Shown piece after piece: positions 21,189-33,089 of a stretch of DNA of 64,000 nucleotides. Origin of the DNA: Diplolepis rosae. Taxonomy: Eukaryota > Arthropoda > Insecta > Hymenoptera > Diplolepididae. Under the pieces are notes generated by a model, which made no database searches, was not told the origin of the DNA, and saw only the letters and a list, made by a program, of their open reading frames with translations. The DNA lies in contig JAPYXD010000698.1 in assembly GCA_030998225.1 (NCBI GenBank), positions 10,581,001-10,645,000 of the forward strand, read 5' to 3'. The translations under genes and the position numbers were made by a program. Each line of letters opens with the position of its first letter. Position 1 is the first letter of the stretch.

Positions 21189-24072
21189 GTTAAGTTGACG
21201 TAACCACATCGTCCAATCGAGTCCCCACCTATATCAGAATTTAAGGCTCATTTAGGGCTCTCTAAATACCCCATTGCTGAATCAAATGCTCCGTTATTTT
21301 TTAAAAAAACAGGGGGTTACGCTGCCTTAACGTTAAGTTGACGTAACCGCACGTTAAAATAACAGTTAAACAAGTTGTCGCCTATACCAGAATTTAAGGC
21401 TCATTTAGGGCTCTCTAAATACCCCATTGCTGAATCAAATGCTCCGTTATTTTTTAAAAAAACAGGGGGTTACGCTGCCTTAACGTTAAGTTGACGTAAC
21501 CGCACGTTAAAATAACAGTTAAACAAGTTGTCGCCTATACCAGAATTTAAGGCTCATTTAGGGCTCTCGAAATACCCCATTGCTGAATTTAATGCTCCAT
21601 TATTTTTTAAAAAAACAATGGGTTCCGCTGGCTTAACGTTAAGTTGACGTAACCACACGTTAAAATAACAGTTAAAAAAGTAATCACCTTTAACAGAATT
21701 TAAGGCTCATTTAGGGCTCTTTGAATATCCCATCCAAATTTTCAATTTTATTTGTTTAAACAACTTATGTTAAAAACGGTTCCTTGAAAAATTGACTGTT
21801 TAGATCGATTTTGTAAAGACAGTCATATATGTTCCGTATATCTCATGTTTTATTTTCTCATATTGTTTGTAATAAAAGTATCAACAATATGCTCTCAAAC
21901 AACCAGAAGCATATTTATATATATGTTATATATGGTTATACAAATAATGCTTTTACGGAGGTCCGATCAGCTGGCACCTCCACAACGTAATATCACTATT
22001 TACTTTATGCCACATTTTTGGGCGAATTATGGGCTAATTTTGGGCGGTAATGCCGATTTTTGGGCTCTTGTATTTTTCTCAAAAAACCAAATTTTAGGTG
22101 GTAAGGTGCTGACTGCCCGATCAGCTAGCACCTCCAGTACATAAAAACCTTAAAGTTTAAAAAACTGACTATACCCGAATTTCGGTCTATTTTCGGGCTC
22201 TTGAAATACGCCAAAATCAATTTCTAAAAAACGACCCCTATCACTTACAAGCAACCCTTAATTTAAAAAAATACTTTTTCGGTAGTATAAACTAGCCTAA
22301 AATTACGGGCTATTTTCGGGCTTTTCAGATACAAAAGAATCATTTATGAAAAAACAACCCCTATCATCGAAAAGCAATCCTTAATTTTTGAAAATACATT
22401 TTGAACAAAAAAAACTATTTTGAGAATATTGGGCTATTTTTGGGCTCATTTAAAAAGGTCCATATCGAATTTTCGTCTCCAGCCCTTAACATCAAAATGC
22501 ACCCCTGCATGATCATGTAGAGACGACTTTGACTAAAAATCATCTTTTTGGAAATTTTATGGTCTAGGAATACTCTCTGATTTTCGGGCTCTTCAAAAAT
22601 AGGAATAGGAATAGGGCATTGAATTAGCCTTAAATGAGCCCTAAATTGTGGCATAGTTTAAATATTTTCTAAGTTAAGTTAAGGGTTGGAGCCCAAAAAA
22701 TCGATATGGACATTTTTGAGGAGCCCGAAAATCAGAAAGTATTCCTAGACCATAAAGTTCCCAAAAAGATGATTTTTAGTCAAAGTCGGGTCTCCATGGC
22801 CATGCAGGGGTGCATTTTGATGTTAAGGGTTGGAGCTCAAAAATCGATATAGACCTTTTTAAAGAGCCCAAAAGTAGCCCAGTATTCTCGAATAATTTTT
22901 TTTGTTCAAAATGTTTTTTAGAAATTGATTTTGGGGTATTTCAAGAGCCCGAAAATAGCCCGAAATTCGGGTATAGTCAGTTTTTCAAATTTTAAGGTTT
23001 TTATGTACTGGAGGTGCCAGCTGATCGGACCTCCGTAAAAGCATTGTTTGTATAACCATATATAACATATATATAAATATGCTTCAAGTTGTTTGAGAGC
23101 ATATTGTTGATACTTTTATTACAAACAATATGAGCAAATAAAACATGAGATATACGGAACATATATGACAGTCTTTACAAAATCGATCTAAACAGTCAAT
23201 TTTTCAAGGAGCCGTTTTTAACATAAGTTGTTAAATAATAAATGAGCCTTAAATTCTGTTAAAGGTGATTACTTGTTTAACTGTTATTTTATCGTGTGGT
23301 TACGTCAACTTAACGTTAAGCCAGCGTAACCAACTGTTTTTTTTCAAAATAATGAAGCATTAAATTTAGCAATATGGCATTAAATTAGCCTTAAATGAGC
23401 CTTAAATTCTGGTATAGGTTATAACTTGTTTAATTGTTATTATAACCTGTGGTTACGTTAACTTAACGTTAAGCCAGCGTAACCCCTTGTTTTTAAAAAA
23501 ATAACGGAGCTGTAAATTCAGCAATGGGATATTTAGAGAGCCCTAAATAAGCCTTAAATTCTGCCATAGGTGATAACTTGATACTTTGCTATTTTTCGTA
23601 AAAGCATACTTTGTATAACCATAGATATTGAAGTGTTTGTGTTTATTTGAGAGCATATTGTTAATTGTTTCATTACAACAAAGAAGATAAAAAAAAGACA
23701 TAAAATATACGGAACATGTATGATTGTCTTTACAAAATCGATCTAATAAACATTTAATTTTTCAAGGAGCTGTTTGTAACATTAGTTGTTTAAACAAATG
23801 TTGTTTAAACAAGCAAAATTGAAAATTTGGATAGGGTATTTCGAGAGGTTCCTAAAATGAGCCTTAAATTCTGGTATAGGCGATAACTTGTTTAAATGTT
23901 ATTTTAACGTTTGGTTACGTCAACTTAACGTTAAGACAGCGGAACCCATTGTTTTTTTTAAAAATAATGAAGCATTAAATTTAGCAATATGACATTAAAT
24001 TAGCCTTAAATGAGCCTTAAATTCTGATATAGGTGGGGACTCGATTGAACGATGTGGTTACGTCAACTTAAC
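21189..24072. mobile_element. 2.88-kb giant palindrome, GAGCCCTAAAT words
   Basis: The two arms, 21,189 to about 22,640 and about 22,660 to 24,072, are inverted copies from terminus (GTTAAGTTGACGTAACCA) to centre. The outer arms contain three or more tandem units of about 150 bp (21,230-21,690), each with AAGGCTCATTTAGGGCTCT and GTTAAGTTGACGTAACC. Nearer the centre, variants of GGGCTATTTTCGGGCTC repeat. The only open frames are by-products of the repeats. It has split a LINE ORF1. The flanking GTAT/GTAC may be a short imperfect target duplication. Confidence 0.8.
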
Positions 24073-24210
24073 GTACCTAGGGGACCGCAGTGCTACCTCT
24101 GCGCTGCAAGACAGAACAAGCCACGGGACGACCATATCCCAGGGAAAATGCGTTATGCGGCTTTTCAGGAGACAGCTCCGAAGAGCAAGCCTTTGAGAAT
24201 CCGCGAATAA
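24073..24210 (+). pseudogene. LINE ORF1 3' part with zinc knuckle
   Basis: After the palindrome the frame reads QCYLCAARQNKPRDDHIPGK and then FQETAPKSKPLRIRE before a stop at 24,208. C-x2-C followed by a His at DDHIPG is the last zinc-knuckle pattern of R1-type ORF1 proteins. Together with the 5' fragment it shows that the palindrome landed within the knuckle array. Confidence 0.6.
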
Positions 24211-24395
24211 AGCCAAGCAGGCGGACCAGAAGGACACCTAGGCTCGACGTATTGTGCCCATAGACAATGACCCTGAAGTAATGCTAACGCGGTTCCGGGG
24301 TCATTATTTGTCGAGGAGGAAGGGGAGTTTCGAGGTTAGTGGGTATTGCTTCGGCTGAATCCCACACAGCGTGCGTAAATGCATTCTCCTTCTCA
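24211..24395 (+). other. Probable LINE 3' region
   Basis: GC-richer than the surroundings, ending near CACACAGCGTGCGTAAATGC. ORF2 is absent, so ORF1 seems joined to a 3' UTR by deletion. Assignment rests on base composition and position only. Confidence 0.3.
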
Positions 24396-24480
24396 GACAG
24401 ACACTTTCGTAAAAACCGTTTTTCCTGACTCAGAGGGTTTTAAAACGTAAGTATTTGATCAAAATTTCGAGTCATTTTTT
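24396..24480 (+). repeat. Dispersed repeat with CAGACAGACACTTTCG start
   Basis: The block CAGACAGACACTTTCGTAAA followed by a CTCAGAGGGTTTTAAAACG-like stretch also occurs at 63,553-63,690, where it continues through ACCAATACCTTCTCAT. A family member without coding capacity. Confidence 0.6.
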
Positions 24481-25589
24481 ACATAAAACTAATACCTTTA
24501 TATATATGAAAATATGTGAAAAGATTTAATATTGTACATGTTTGTATGGAATAAAAATACAATTCGCAAAAAAGAGGAATGCAAAATTAACTTGCCCAAA
24601 ACCAGTTAAGCGTTTTAAGTAACTGTAACATTAAACGCATTGAAAGATACAATGGACAGTATGTCCCAATCATTTCTCGTTTCGTTCGTTCTCGTAATCG
24701 TCATGGCTCGGCCAAATGTTATTGAAATGATTTTATATTTGCAAGAGACGCTCTAGTCATCCGGAGCGTCCTCGCGACTTTCTAGAAATCCAGAAAGTTT
24801 CTCCGCTTTTCGTACTTTTACTCTGCTTTTTTCATTATGGGCTATTTGCATCATGGGACCAGAGGAGGAGAAGGGGAGAGGGCTGCTTAGGTACACACAG
24901 CTTACCGCATAGGAGAGAACCGGAGGGTGTACATGAGAGAAGAAGGGGGTGAGCGCTGACGTGTACGGTTAGGACTTTTCTTTCTGATATTTTAGGAGTT
25001 TCGAAGCGACAAGACTATGGCAAGGAGAGCGGCTTTACAATATTTACCACCTAGAAGAGGAGCGTATAACAAATCTATAGCCTTTTCTGCTAAAAGCATG
25101 TATATCATTGTTTCGAATCATTACGCTATAGAATTTGTAGAAATTTATGTTACATGGTATCTTTGTAATGTTTACAAACTGAAATGTAATTATTGTATTT
25201 CAAGAAATTTAACAATAGAGAGTGGACTAGTAGAATTAACTATTCTGCAAATTAATATTATTTCGATAAACTAAAATTTATAGGATAATTTATAGTCAAG
25301 TCTGCGGTTCATTATTTTCCTGTAAAAATACATTTTTTTTCATTTCCGAATTCGATGTACTTATAATAAGGACGTTTTGGGTATTATTCAGAAAAAAGAA
25401 ATGCTCCTGAAAGCTATAAGAAACAGCAATATTGTCCTCCCATCCTGTCTTGGGCTGTAAACAAAAAACGTTCAGCGCCAACAGATGTAAGTGAGAGAGG
25501 GAAAAGGTCTATTTGTTACGAAAAATGCATTTTTTATTGATTAGTTTTCAAAAAACTTTACAAATTGTATTTACAATTATCTTCTTTAC
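24481..25589. other. No gene recognised
   Basis: Mixed AT-rich DNA with a more GC-balanced patch at 24,760-25,030. The 85-codon frame beginning at 25,017 and the 61-codon minus frame at 25,296-25,481 resemble nothing I recognise. Part of this may be intron or flank of the decayed protease copy. Confidence 0.4.
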
Positions 25590-26160
25590 GTTGTCCTATT
25601 CGAACATGATCTTAACATCCCAACATACAAACTTTCTGAATAAAAAAAAAAAAAATTATGCTATGAAAACTAAATAATATCATTATACACTTGAGTGAAC
25701 CGAGAAACAAAATGCCTAATTAGTATATTCCAATAGTTGAAAGAAATTTCAATACAGCAATAGAAAAAAATAAAACACAGAAAAATTGAAGTCAGCTAGT
25801 TAGGGCACAAACTAACATGTGACATTCTGCTGAGTTCTGGAGCAGATATTATCCGTTCTAAATATGCATTTGCAAACTAAAGCAAAATTTTATTTTATAA
25901 ACTGAATATATTGAATTACTTTTTACTTTCCACCAAGAAGTCCAGCATGCATTTATCTCAGTCAACAATGAATATAATAATTTCGCGATATGTTTGAGAT
26001 CATGACAACTTTTTTTAAAAAGAATTTTGTGAATTCTTTTTATTTTGGCTTGAGATCAGTTTTTTGAGCGTATTAAAAACGCATATTTGAAAACTATAAA
26101 ACTTTGCTAAAAGATTAAGAAATGTCCTCAAAAATGTCCAAACAAAGAAAGGAGCACTTT
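25590..26160 (-). pseudogene. Decayed serine protease homologue copy, distal part
   Basis: 25,590-25,800 matches 1-243, 25,797-25,876 matches exon 3, and 25,980-26,150 matches the intron at 5,385-5,560. The exon 3 remnant follows a TTTAG acceptor and reads FANAYLERIISAPELSRMSH and VSLCPN before an in-frame stop at the point where copies A and B continue. The sequence equivalent to exon 2 is deleted. The matching broken signal exon is near 30,182. Confidence 0.6.
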
Positions 26161-26447
26161 TCCCTATGAATGCCCGTGAGAGATGTGAGAACACCAGCAC
26201 AGCGCTTGTCTTCTCAAAAGCACAATTCCGTCAAATAAAGCCAACGTATCACACTTTCTTAATTTGCTAAGAAAGATTTTTTCGCGCAAAAACTTTTCTC
26301 TGATAAAATATTTTTCTCTGAGCACAGAAACAACAAAACGATTTTTTTCGATATACTCGTCTACGTGTCCCTCTCGGACATCCACAATGGAAAATTCTCT
26401 TTTATTTGGACAAAGTTACTATAAAAGGTCCAGACTCGCAAAAAATT

Positions 26448-27130
26448 CGATCCATTGGAATTTGATGCATTACAATTCCATTTTAATTAATAAACAAATA
26501 TTTTTGGTAAATTTCGAAGAAACAAATTAAGTGCCGATGCCGTATATAATGGCTGAGTACACATTGAAAAAACAACAATAAGGTTAATAACTTTATGTGC
26601 ACTTTCAATATATCATTCTTTATTGATATTTGTTTTTATTGATATGAATTGTGAAACTTTAGCTATAAAATATATTGTGTTACATTGTATTTAATTTTTC
26701 GTGAAGAATGATTGCGACATACTTATCACGTTTTTTTATCTATTTACATAATTTTCAGTAGACTACACGACTACCATATCCTTTGTTGACTTAATTTTTA
26801 ATAACAAAATTTGGTCCATTGGAATTTGATTTATTATAATTCCATTTTAATTAATAAACAAATATTTTTCGTAATTTTCGATGAAACAAATTAAGTGCCG
26901 ATGCCGTATATAATGGCTGAGTACACATTGAAAAAACAACAATAAGGTTAATAACTTTATGCGCACTTTCAATAAATCATTCTTTATTGATATTTGTTTT
27001 TATTGATATGAATTGTAAAACTTTAGCTATAAAATATATTCTGTTACATTGTATTTAATTTTCAGTGGAGAATGATTGCAACATACTTATCACGTTTTTT
27101 TATCTGATTACATCGTTTTCATTAATCTGT
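26448..27130. repeat. Tandem pair of a ~370-bp dispersed repeat
   Basis: Two units, beginning near 26,448 and 26,813, share CCATTGGAATTTGAT, AAGTGCCGATGCCGTATA, ATGGCTGAGTACACATTG and ATCATTCTTTATTGATATT. A further copy is at 40,466-40,840 and a partial one at 14,640-14,745. Non-coding. Confidence 0.75.
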
Positions 27131-27356
27131 ACCACTTAATCTCAATTTTAATCGTACCACTTAATTATATATTAACTTAATTTTCAATTAAAAAATTCAG
27201 AACAGATCAAATTTTATGATCCTCTGAATTCGAAAAAAGGGTTTTTTCAATCCTGTCTTTCCGTCTGTCGTTGTCTTAAATCATCGTCTGTGGAGACTAT
27301 AACTTTTGAAAGAATTATCATATTTAAACGAGCTTTGGTACACTTTATTGAACATA

Positions 27357-27570
27357 TTTCGATAGGGGCCTAGTGGGACCCTGACAAGTTTGCCCTATTT
27401 CTATTCGGGGTCTAGCGTGAAAAACTAGTCAGGGCCCCGTCCATAACATAACGCTTTTGTCGATGTGGGCCTCACTAGACTTTCTAGTAGGGGTTTAGTG
27501 AGGTCAGCCCTTACACTACCCCACCTACAAAAAAGGACACCATTAGGGCCCTATTGGACCTCCGCATTGT
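27357..27570. repeat. Block of TAGTGGGACC/GGGCCTCACTAG words
   Basis: GC-rich island in AT-rich DNA made of variants such as GGGGCCTAGTGGGACCCT, GGGCCTCACTAGAC and GGGGTTTAGTGAGGTC, in both orientations. Its style matches the word-based elements elsewhere, but clean ends are not visible. Confidence 0.55.
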
Positions 27571-27654
27571 ATTTAAGGGCATATATCAGCAGTCACGTGA
27601 CCAATTTTATTCAGGTATCTTACTGAAAAAATAATAAATAAAAAGGATTTTCCA

Positions 27655-28704
27655 CACTGAGAGAAAAAGTACTGGGAAAATTCGAGTTAAGACTCTAATA
27701 TTTATCGTTTTTAACGGCAACGGAAGGATATTCGCTTCGAATTTTAAAATTTTATGGCAATTTATGATTCTGATTAAAATTTTCAAGATTTTTAAATATT
27801 AAATTGATTTTCTATAAAATAAAATAATTTTGAAAGAAACAGATCAAATTTTTGAATTACAGAACATTACATAATAAAAAGAATTATATAAATTTTAAAA
27901 GCCGCGCATAGAGTTTAGTTAAAATGACCAAGTACAGTTCTTATCAAATTGCTTTATTTATAGAATCTACATTATTTTATGAAAATTCATCTTTATTTTT
28001 TTAAGTTTTCTGCATAAAAACCAGAATCACTAGGTTATGATCATTTTCTAAGATTAATTTGTAATGAATTGTCTCTGGACAGTAAATACCCAGCCAAAAT
28101 TATTTTTGAGGTTATAGGTATGGTTCTCCTAGTTATCAAAATACGAATTCAATTTGATTACAAAAAATAAATTTTCACCGAAAAGATCTAGAAAAATAAT
28201 CCGGTATAATGATATTTATGATAACTTTCGTCGATTAAGTTAAAAAATTGTCACTTTTTTCATCACCATAAACTTTTTTTGACTGATTATAGTTTTCACA
28301 AAATATATCTTTTTGGAAGTAACTACTTATCTCCAGTGCAGTGCAAGTTAAATTGTGTGACTATTACAAGATTTAATGGTTGTCACGACAGGCTTACCTC
28401 GTTGTAAAAAATAAAAGTTATACTTGATTTGTCTAGTGCAACAGCAAACGCTGCGGTTGTAGTAACCAAAGGAGCTTGGCAGTACATATAAAGAAAACGT
28501 ATGTGTATTAACCGTTGGGGTACGTATAAAGCTCATTCTAATCATCAACTTTGGTCACAACAACCGAATACACAAAAAAGTCCAACTTACTGTCACGATA
28601 ACTATAAAAGTAGTAGCTTCTCTGAACTTTTTTGGTCAAGGCAACTACTGTACAAAAAATTTATGTGCTATGTGCACAGGAACCAAATCCGATTTCTCTC
28701 AGTG
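27655..28704. mobile_element. 1.05-kb TIR element, CACTGAGAGAAA ends
   Basis: The left end CACTGAGAGAAAAAGTAC is mirrored by TTTCTCTCAGTG at the right, followed by TA. The left flank is CA, perhaps a mutated TA. The ends resemble those of the MITE at 4,817-5,003. Inside, GGTCACAAC- and TTGTCACGAC-type words recur. No transposase seen. Confidence 0.55.
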
Positions 28705-29639
28705 TACTTGAGGAAAAAATTCATATTAAATAACAAAAGCTTTCAAAGAAGCATATAAAAGTATTATTCACAAATTCAATGAACATATATCACATATGAA
28801 AATTCATTTTACATCTCAAACAGGCATTGAATTCATTCTATTATTTTTTTATTTATTAAGAGATAAATTTTCTGTTTGAGAAAATGCTTCTTTTTGACAA
28901 AAATTAAGGAATAAGATTCGATTTTAAACACTCTCCTCCACATGCTTTTGTCCGTCAACGCATTCAAGATACAAACAACTTTCTTCATCTACTTTCACGT
29001 CCGCTTTTTTTTCTTTTAAAAAACCAAATTTAGACATTGATTTTTCGAATCGAAATAAACGCTAATTAATCAGTCTTACAATTTGAAAACTTGAATCAGA
29101 TACTTCCGATTCAATAAAAATTTGTTTAATCCACGAAATTATCAATTCTTTAAAAATATTGAGCAATCTGAATAACTCAAGTACGTTAGTATAGTAGTAT
29201 TTAGTACATTAGTATTTTAGTATGATATCATTTGAAAATGAAGCAAACAGGGTTTACGTATCAGAAATTAATATAGTGGTTTTCAAGCAGCGAAGTTAAT
29301 ATTTTCATTTGAATGAATGGAATATATGTTCTACTGTTATAAAAACTACGAGAATTTGAAATTCACTATAACAAAGTTGCGAAGCGAAACAAAGAATATG
29401 TGAATCTGAAAAACCTTGAGAAGTGACGGCTCCAGATTATGAATTCTTGTGTCTTTTTCTAACGCGTGCAAAACAAGAGGAAGATAGAGGGGGGTTTTTC
29501 AGTGGAAACACATACACAAATATTATTATCATACCTTATTTATGTTCACATATTTAAGTATGCAGTGATGCACTATTTACAATCGCACACGCTTGAATTA
29601 AATTTCAGAATCGCTTTTGGGTTTGAACCCTCTAAACCC
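28705..29639. other. No gene recognised
   Basis: AT-rich DNA with a T-rich stretch near 29,000. A 71-codon frame at 29,466-29,681 overlaps the start of an inverted repeat and has no recognised match. Confidence 0.5.
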
Positions 29640-30010
29640 TTCACCTATATCTACACAACTAAACGCATTCCTAACACCTAAAGCCTCTCGACTATTCTCG
29701 CTTGCCATATTCCGAAAGAAAACTTGCTTATAAGCTACTACTCAGTTGGACAGACTTGGATCGAGTCTACGAAGCTAATCGTAAAACGTCGGAAGCATTT
29801 GGACGATATTGTGAAACGAATCATACGAAAAAGCGAGAATGAATATTTTGATTTTTGCTGCGCGTCGCTATGTTTCTGGCAAATTCATATTCATAATATG
29901 AGTTTCTCAAATATGCATTCCAGGATATTATATTCATTGTTCGACTCATGAGAGACATTTTTAGAAACCTTAGTAATCATAATATAATTTTTTCGTACTC
30001 TGAAGTTTTC
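29640..30010 (+). repeat. Inverted repeat partner of 33,090-33,453
   Basis: About 360 bp, including AAACGCATTCCTAAC, CTCAGTTGGACAGACTTGG and AAAACGTCGGAAGCATTTGG, is found inverted at 33,090-33,453. Both copies keep a 75-codon frame (MLISYYSVGQTWIES at the start; 29,724-29,951 plus and 33,156-33,383 minus) differing at a handful of residues. No function is recognised. The arms flank the mariner at 30.5 kb and the last exon of protease copy A. Confidence 0.7.
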
Positions 30011-30181
30011 GAATGGAGATTCATAACAGTGGTAAAAACCTATTGGGCACCCACCCACTTATGTGGGGTAGTAACGTTACATCTTATTACGTGTGTGCGC
30101 GACCCTGTAAAATAGATATTACGCATGAATGACTGGTCCTTTTTTAAAGTTTTTTAAAGTTGAATAGAAATAAATACTTAC

Positions 30182-30238
30182 CATTGGAATAAGGTAGAGC
30201 AAAGAACGCAAAAATAGAAGAATATTAAAAAGATTTTC
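30182..30238 (-). pseudogene. Decayed protease copy, broken signal exon
   Basis: The minus strand is close to the copy B signal exon, including the CTTATTCCAATG end and GTAAGTATTTATT donor region. One base is lost in the hydrophobic core and the ATG is destroyed. The following intron start also matches copy B. This exon belongs by order with the exon 3 remnant near 25.8 kb. Confidence 0.6.
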
Positions 30239-30508
30239 TAAGACATCATAAAAGATGTATTTTAATGACGAGCCAATATCGAAGTAAAAATACTATTTAT
30301 AATTTATGGGTATAAATAAAAAATTCGACTTTTTTGAGACTTTTGATGATTGTCTATCCTGGTTTGTTATTTCAATGAAGTATTTTCTGAAAAAAAACTG
30401 GTACGATACGCAAACCACTTTTTATTGTTGAATAAATTTACATCTTTCTATAGCATCGTTTAGTTTCATGGAAGTAGAATATTTTTCCCGTATTATTATT
30501 AGATCTAT

Positions 30509-31758
30509 AACTTAATTCGTGCGGTTTGCTAAGGGATGGCGTAACTTGATTATTATATTATCGTTCCAATATTCCGAACATGCGTTAGAAAGCTACCCTC
30601 ATTGTGCGTCTTTTTCAGTATATGCCATTTATTTGAAGCGTAAACAACAATAATTTTTTTTCACTCAAATATGTCGAACTTTGTGCCTGAAAAAGTGTTT
30701 TTGCGGGGAGTTCTTCATTACTTTAATATGAAGAAAACTGCTGCCGAAAGTCATAGTATTTTGGTGAAAGTTTATGGTGAACATGCTCTAGCAGAGCGAA
30801 CGTGCCAAAAGTGGTTTGCCCGATTTAAAAGTGGTGATTTTGGCTTGGAAGACGAAGAACGTCCTGGGCAGCCAAAAAAGTTTCAAGATGAAGAACTAGA
30901 AGCATTACTCGATGAAGTTTGTTGCCAAACACAAGAAGAGCTCGCAGAATCTTTGGATGTCACTCAAGCAGCCATTTCAAAACGTTTAAAAGCAGCCGGA
31001 TACATTCAAAAGCAAAGAAATTGGGTTCAACATGAACTCAAGCCGAGAGACGTTGAAAGGCGGTTTTTCATGTCCGAAATGCTGCTGGAACGCCACAAAA
31101 AGAAGTAATTGTTGCACCGGATTGTTACTGGTGATGAAAAATCGATCCATTACAACCCCAAGCGCAAAAAATTATATGTGAAACCCGGCCAACCAGCCAA
31201 ATCAACGGCAAAGACGAATATCCATGGCGGGAAGGTAACGCTCTATATTTGGTGGGATCGGAAGGGTGTGCTGTATTATGAGCTGCTAAAACCGGGTGAA
31301 ACCATCAATGGAGAACGCTACCGAACACAAATAATCCGTTTGAAGAGAGCAATAGCCGAAAAACGCCCGGAATATGCGACCAGACACGAGGCAATAATTT
31401 TCCATCATGACAAAGCTTGGGCCTATGTTGCTATTCCGGTTAAGAAATATTTGGAAAATATTCCCCACCCGCTTTATAGCCCAGACCTTGCCCCTTCTGA
31501 CTTCCATTTGTTCTGGTCGATGCAGAACGCCCTCACTGCAATACGGTTCACATCAGAACAGGGTATCAAAAATTTTGGCTTGATTCATTCTTGGCCGCCA
31601 AGCGGGCGCAGTTATTTTAGGATGGGATCGACAAATTGCCAAAAAGATGGGAAAAAGTCATAGCTTCAGATGGGCAATACTTTGAATAATACTATTGTAC
31701 ATGTTTTTCTTAAATAAAAGTTCAAATTTTGAAAATAAAACCGCACGAATCAAGTTAT
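30509..31758 (+). mobile_element. mariner-like element, broken copy
   Basis: Inverted ends ACTTAATTCGTGCGGTTT and the inverse of ACTTGATTCGTGCGGTTT bound a 1.25-kb element of the same family as 45,841-47,098. Both copies also share the subterminal TTATCGTTCCAATATTCCG. Confidence 0.85.
30671..31662 (+). pseudogene. mariner transposase with stop and deletion
   Basis: Starts MSNFVPEKVFLRGVLHYF, runs through the helix-turn-helix region (ERTCQKWFARFKSGDFG; LDVTQAAISKRLKAAG), then meets a TAA at 31,106. The catalytic half follows with TGDEKSIHY (first Asp present), FHHDKAWAYVA (second) and YSPDLAPSDFHLF (third). Relative to the 344-codon copy it lacks about five codons after KYLEN and shifts frame near the C-terminus (SWPPSG). 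Interesting contrast: this dead copy keeps the first Asp that the intact copy has lost. Confidence 0.85.
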
Positions 31759-31759
31759 A

Positions 31760-32472
31760 GATGTACCTTTTACATTTTATTAAAACTATGATCGTCCAAA
31801 ATCAAGTAACTCGATGTGCCCGTCTCTTCTCTACCTGATTTAATCAGGCAAAACCATTTCAGATAGTTTCCATTTCAACAGTGACGTCTCCTTAATTACA
31901 TACATTTTCGTTGACATCAATATATTCTGTATATTTTTTTAAAACAGCGTCAACTTTTATACACATGAAATTTTCATTATATAGCTTAGCTAAAGGTATT
32001 CCTATATTGGAAGAACCTATCGTTTCTTTTTTGTCGCTTATAAAGTGTACTGAAGTGCATTAAAATCCGGTTATCCTTTTTAAATTAATCATGTATCTTT
32101 TTTTCTAATTCAAAATATCGTGAAACGTGAAAATTCGTTTCACAAAATGAATATCAAATTTCACACAAATACAATACCTTCTTACATGTTATGAGAATGT
32201 AATAATTGTACTGAATGAGTCAACTTTAACTTGATGTTTGAATTTTTTACTAAAAAAAATCATTTTGTACTGATCGTGTCAAAATTCTATGCTTTATTTT
32301 ACGAAAATTATTTATACATACAGTACTGAAATTAATTAGCTAAATTTTTTTTTTCCGTGACATCCTGTTGATTAAGTTTTTATATATCAAAATCAGTATT
32401 TTTTGTTGAGGAAAGTTCCAGATCTACTTTTGGACTCATGGAAAATCTGCTATTTGTTATATTTGTTGCATT
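31760..32472. other. No gene recognised
   Basis: AT-rich DNA downstream of the terminal exon of protease copy A, so likely its 3' flank. No element ends seen. Confidence 0.45.
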
Positions 32473-32682
32473 TTAACCATTGAAGGGTGAAATAATGTAA
32501 GGTGCTGATTGATCAGAACTGGATGCTTGGTTGACGAATGATACTTTGAACGAACCATGTTGAGTAATGAAATTATCTAAGGAATTAATAATTTTTAAAC
32601 AAATAATGTTTTGTGCCACTGGTTTTTCTAAAAGCAATCCTATAAGGTTTTCTCCTTCAAACACTGGGCTGCCTCGACGTAC
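32473..32682 (-). CDS. Serine protease homologue copy A, terminal exon
   Basis: After an ATATTTTAG acceptor the 70-codon exon reads VRRGSPVFEGENLIGLLLEK and ends SAPYIISPFNG, then TAA. This matches the end of a chymotrypsin fold, where GDSGSP(L/V) is followed by a strand such as ENLIG. GDS is replaced by VRR, removing the nucleophilic Ser. The exon starts in phase 0, whereas exon 3 ends in phase 1, so at least one intervening exon of about 40-60 codons is missing or unrecognised. The extra tail of about 25 residues after the last strand is unusual. Confidence 0.55.
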   Translation of the reverse strand, partial: VRRGSPVFEGENLIGLLLEKPVAQNIICLKIINSLDNFITQHGSFKVSFVNQASSSDQSAPYIISPFNG

Positions 32683-32844
32683 CTAAAATATCATAAAGAT
32701 TTTATTTTCTACATGCTGTTATAGAAAAAAGATAAGGAATAATATTTTTTGATAAAGCATGCCTCAAATGTGCCACTTTTCCCACATGTAAAATGTGCCA
32801 AAAATGACTAATTTCAAGTCAATGCTGAAAATAATATCAAATTA

Positions 32845-32905
32845 GGTGGTTGTGTTCGAAATTTTTTCCACTGCCTAGATTATCGAATACGCGACTTCAC
32901 TGAGA
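32845..32905 (+). repeat. Partial copy of the 2.9-kb dispersed repeat
   Basis: AATTAGGTGGTTGTGTTCGAAATTTT, in pieces shared with 54,232 onward, followed by CACTGCCTAGATTATCG. The rest of the repeat is absent. Confidence 0.5.
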
Positions 32906-33089
32906 GACTTTTCGTTAGAGGAAATGATAAAATTGAATGAAAGTTTAGTATAATATTGTTTTAAAATGGGGAAAGCCGAGGTTTTATTATACATATTCAT
33001 ATTATGGCATCGAAATTCAATAAAGTCATAACAGTCTTTAAAATCTGTAGAAGAAAATTTAGTATTTTAAGTACCAAATATTATGAATA

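Noticed and set aside
22415..22995. Frames of 61-79 codons near the centre of the 2.88-kb palindrome
   Set aside because: Repeated GAGCCC/GGGCTC words generate similar peptides on both strands; no coding signal.
25296..25481. Minus-strand frame after a TTTTGTTTACAG acceptor, as a protease exon
   Set aside because: The peptide lacks any protease motif and has no counterpart in copies A or B.
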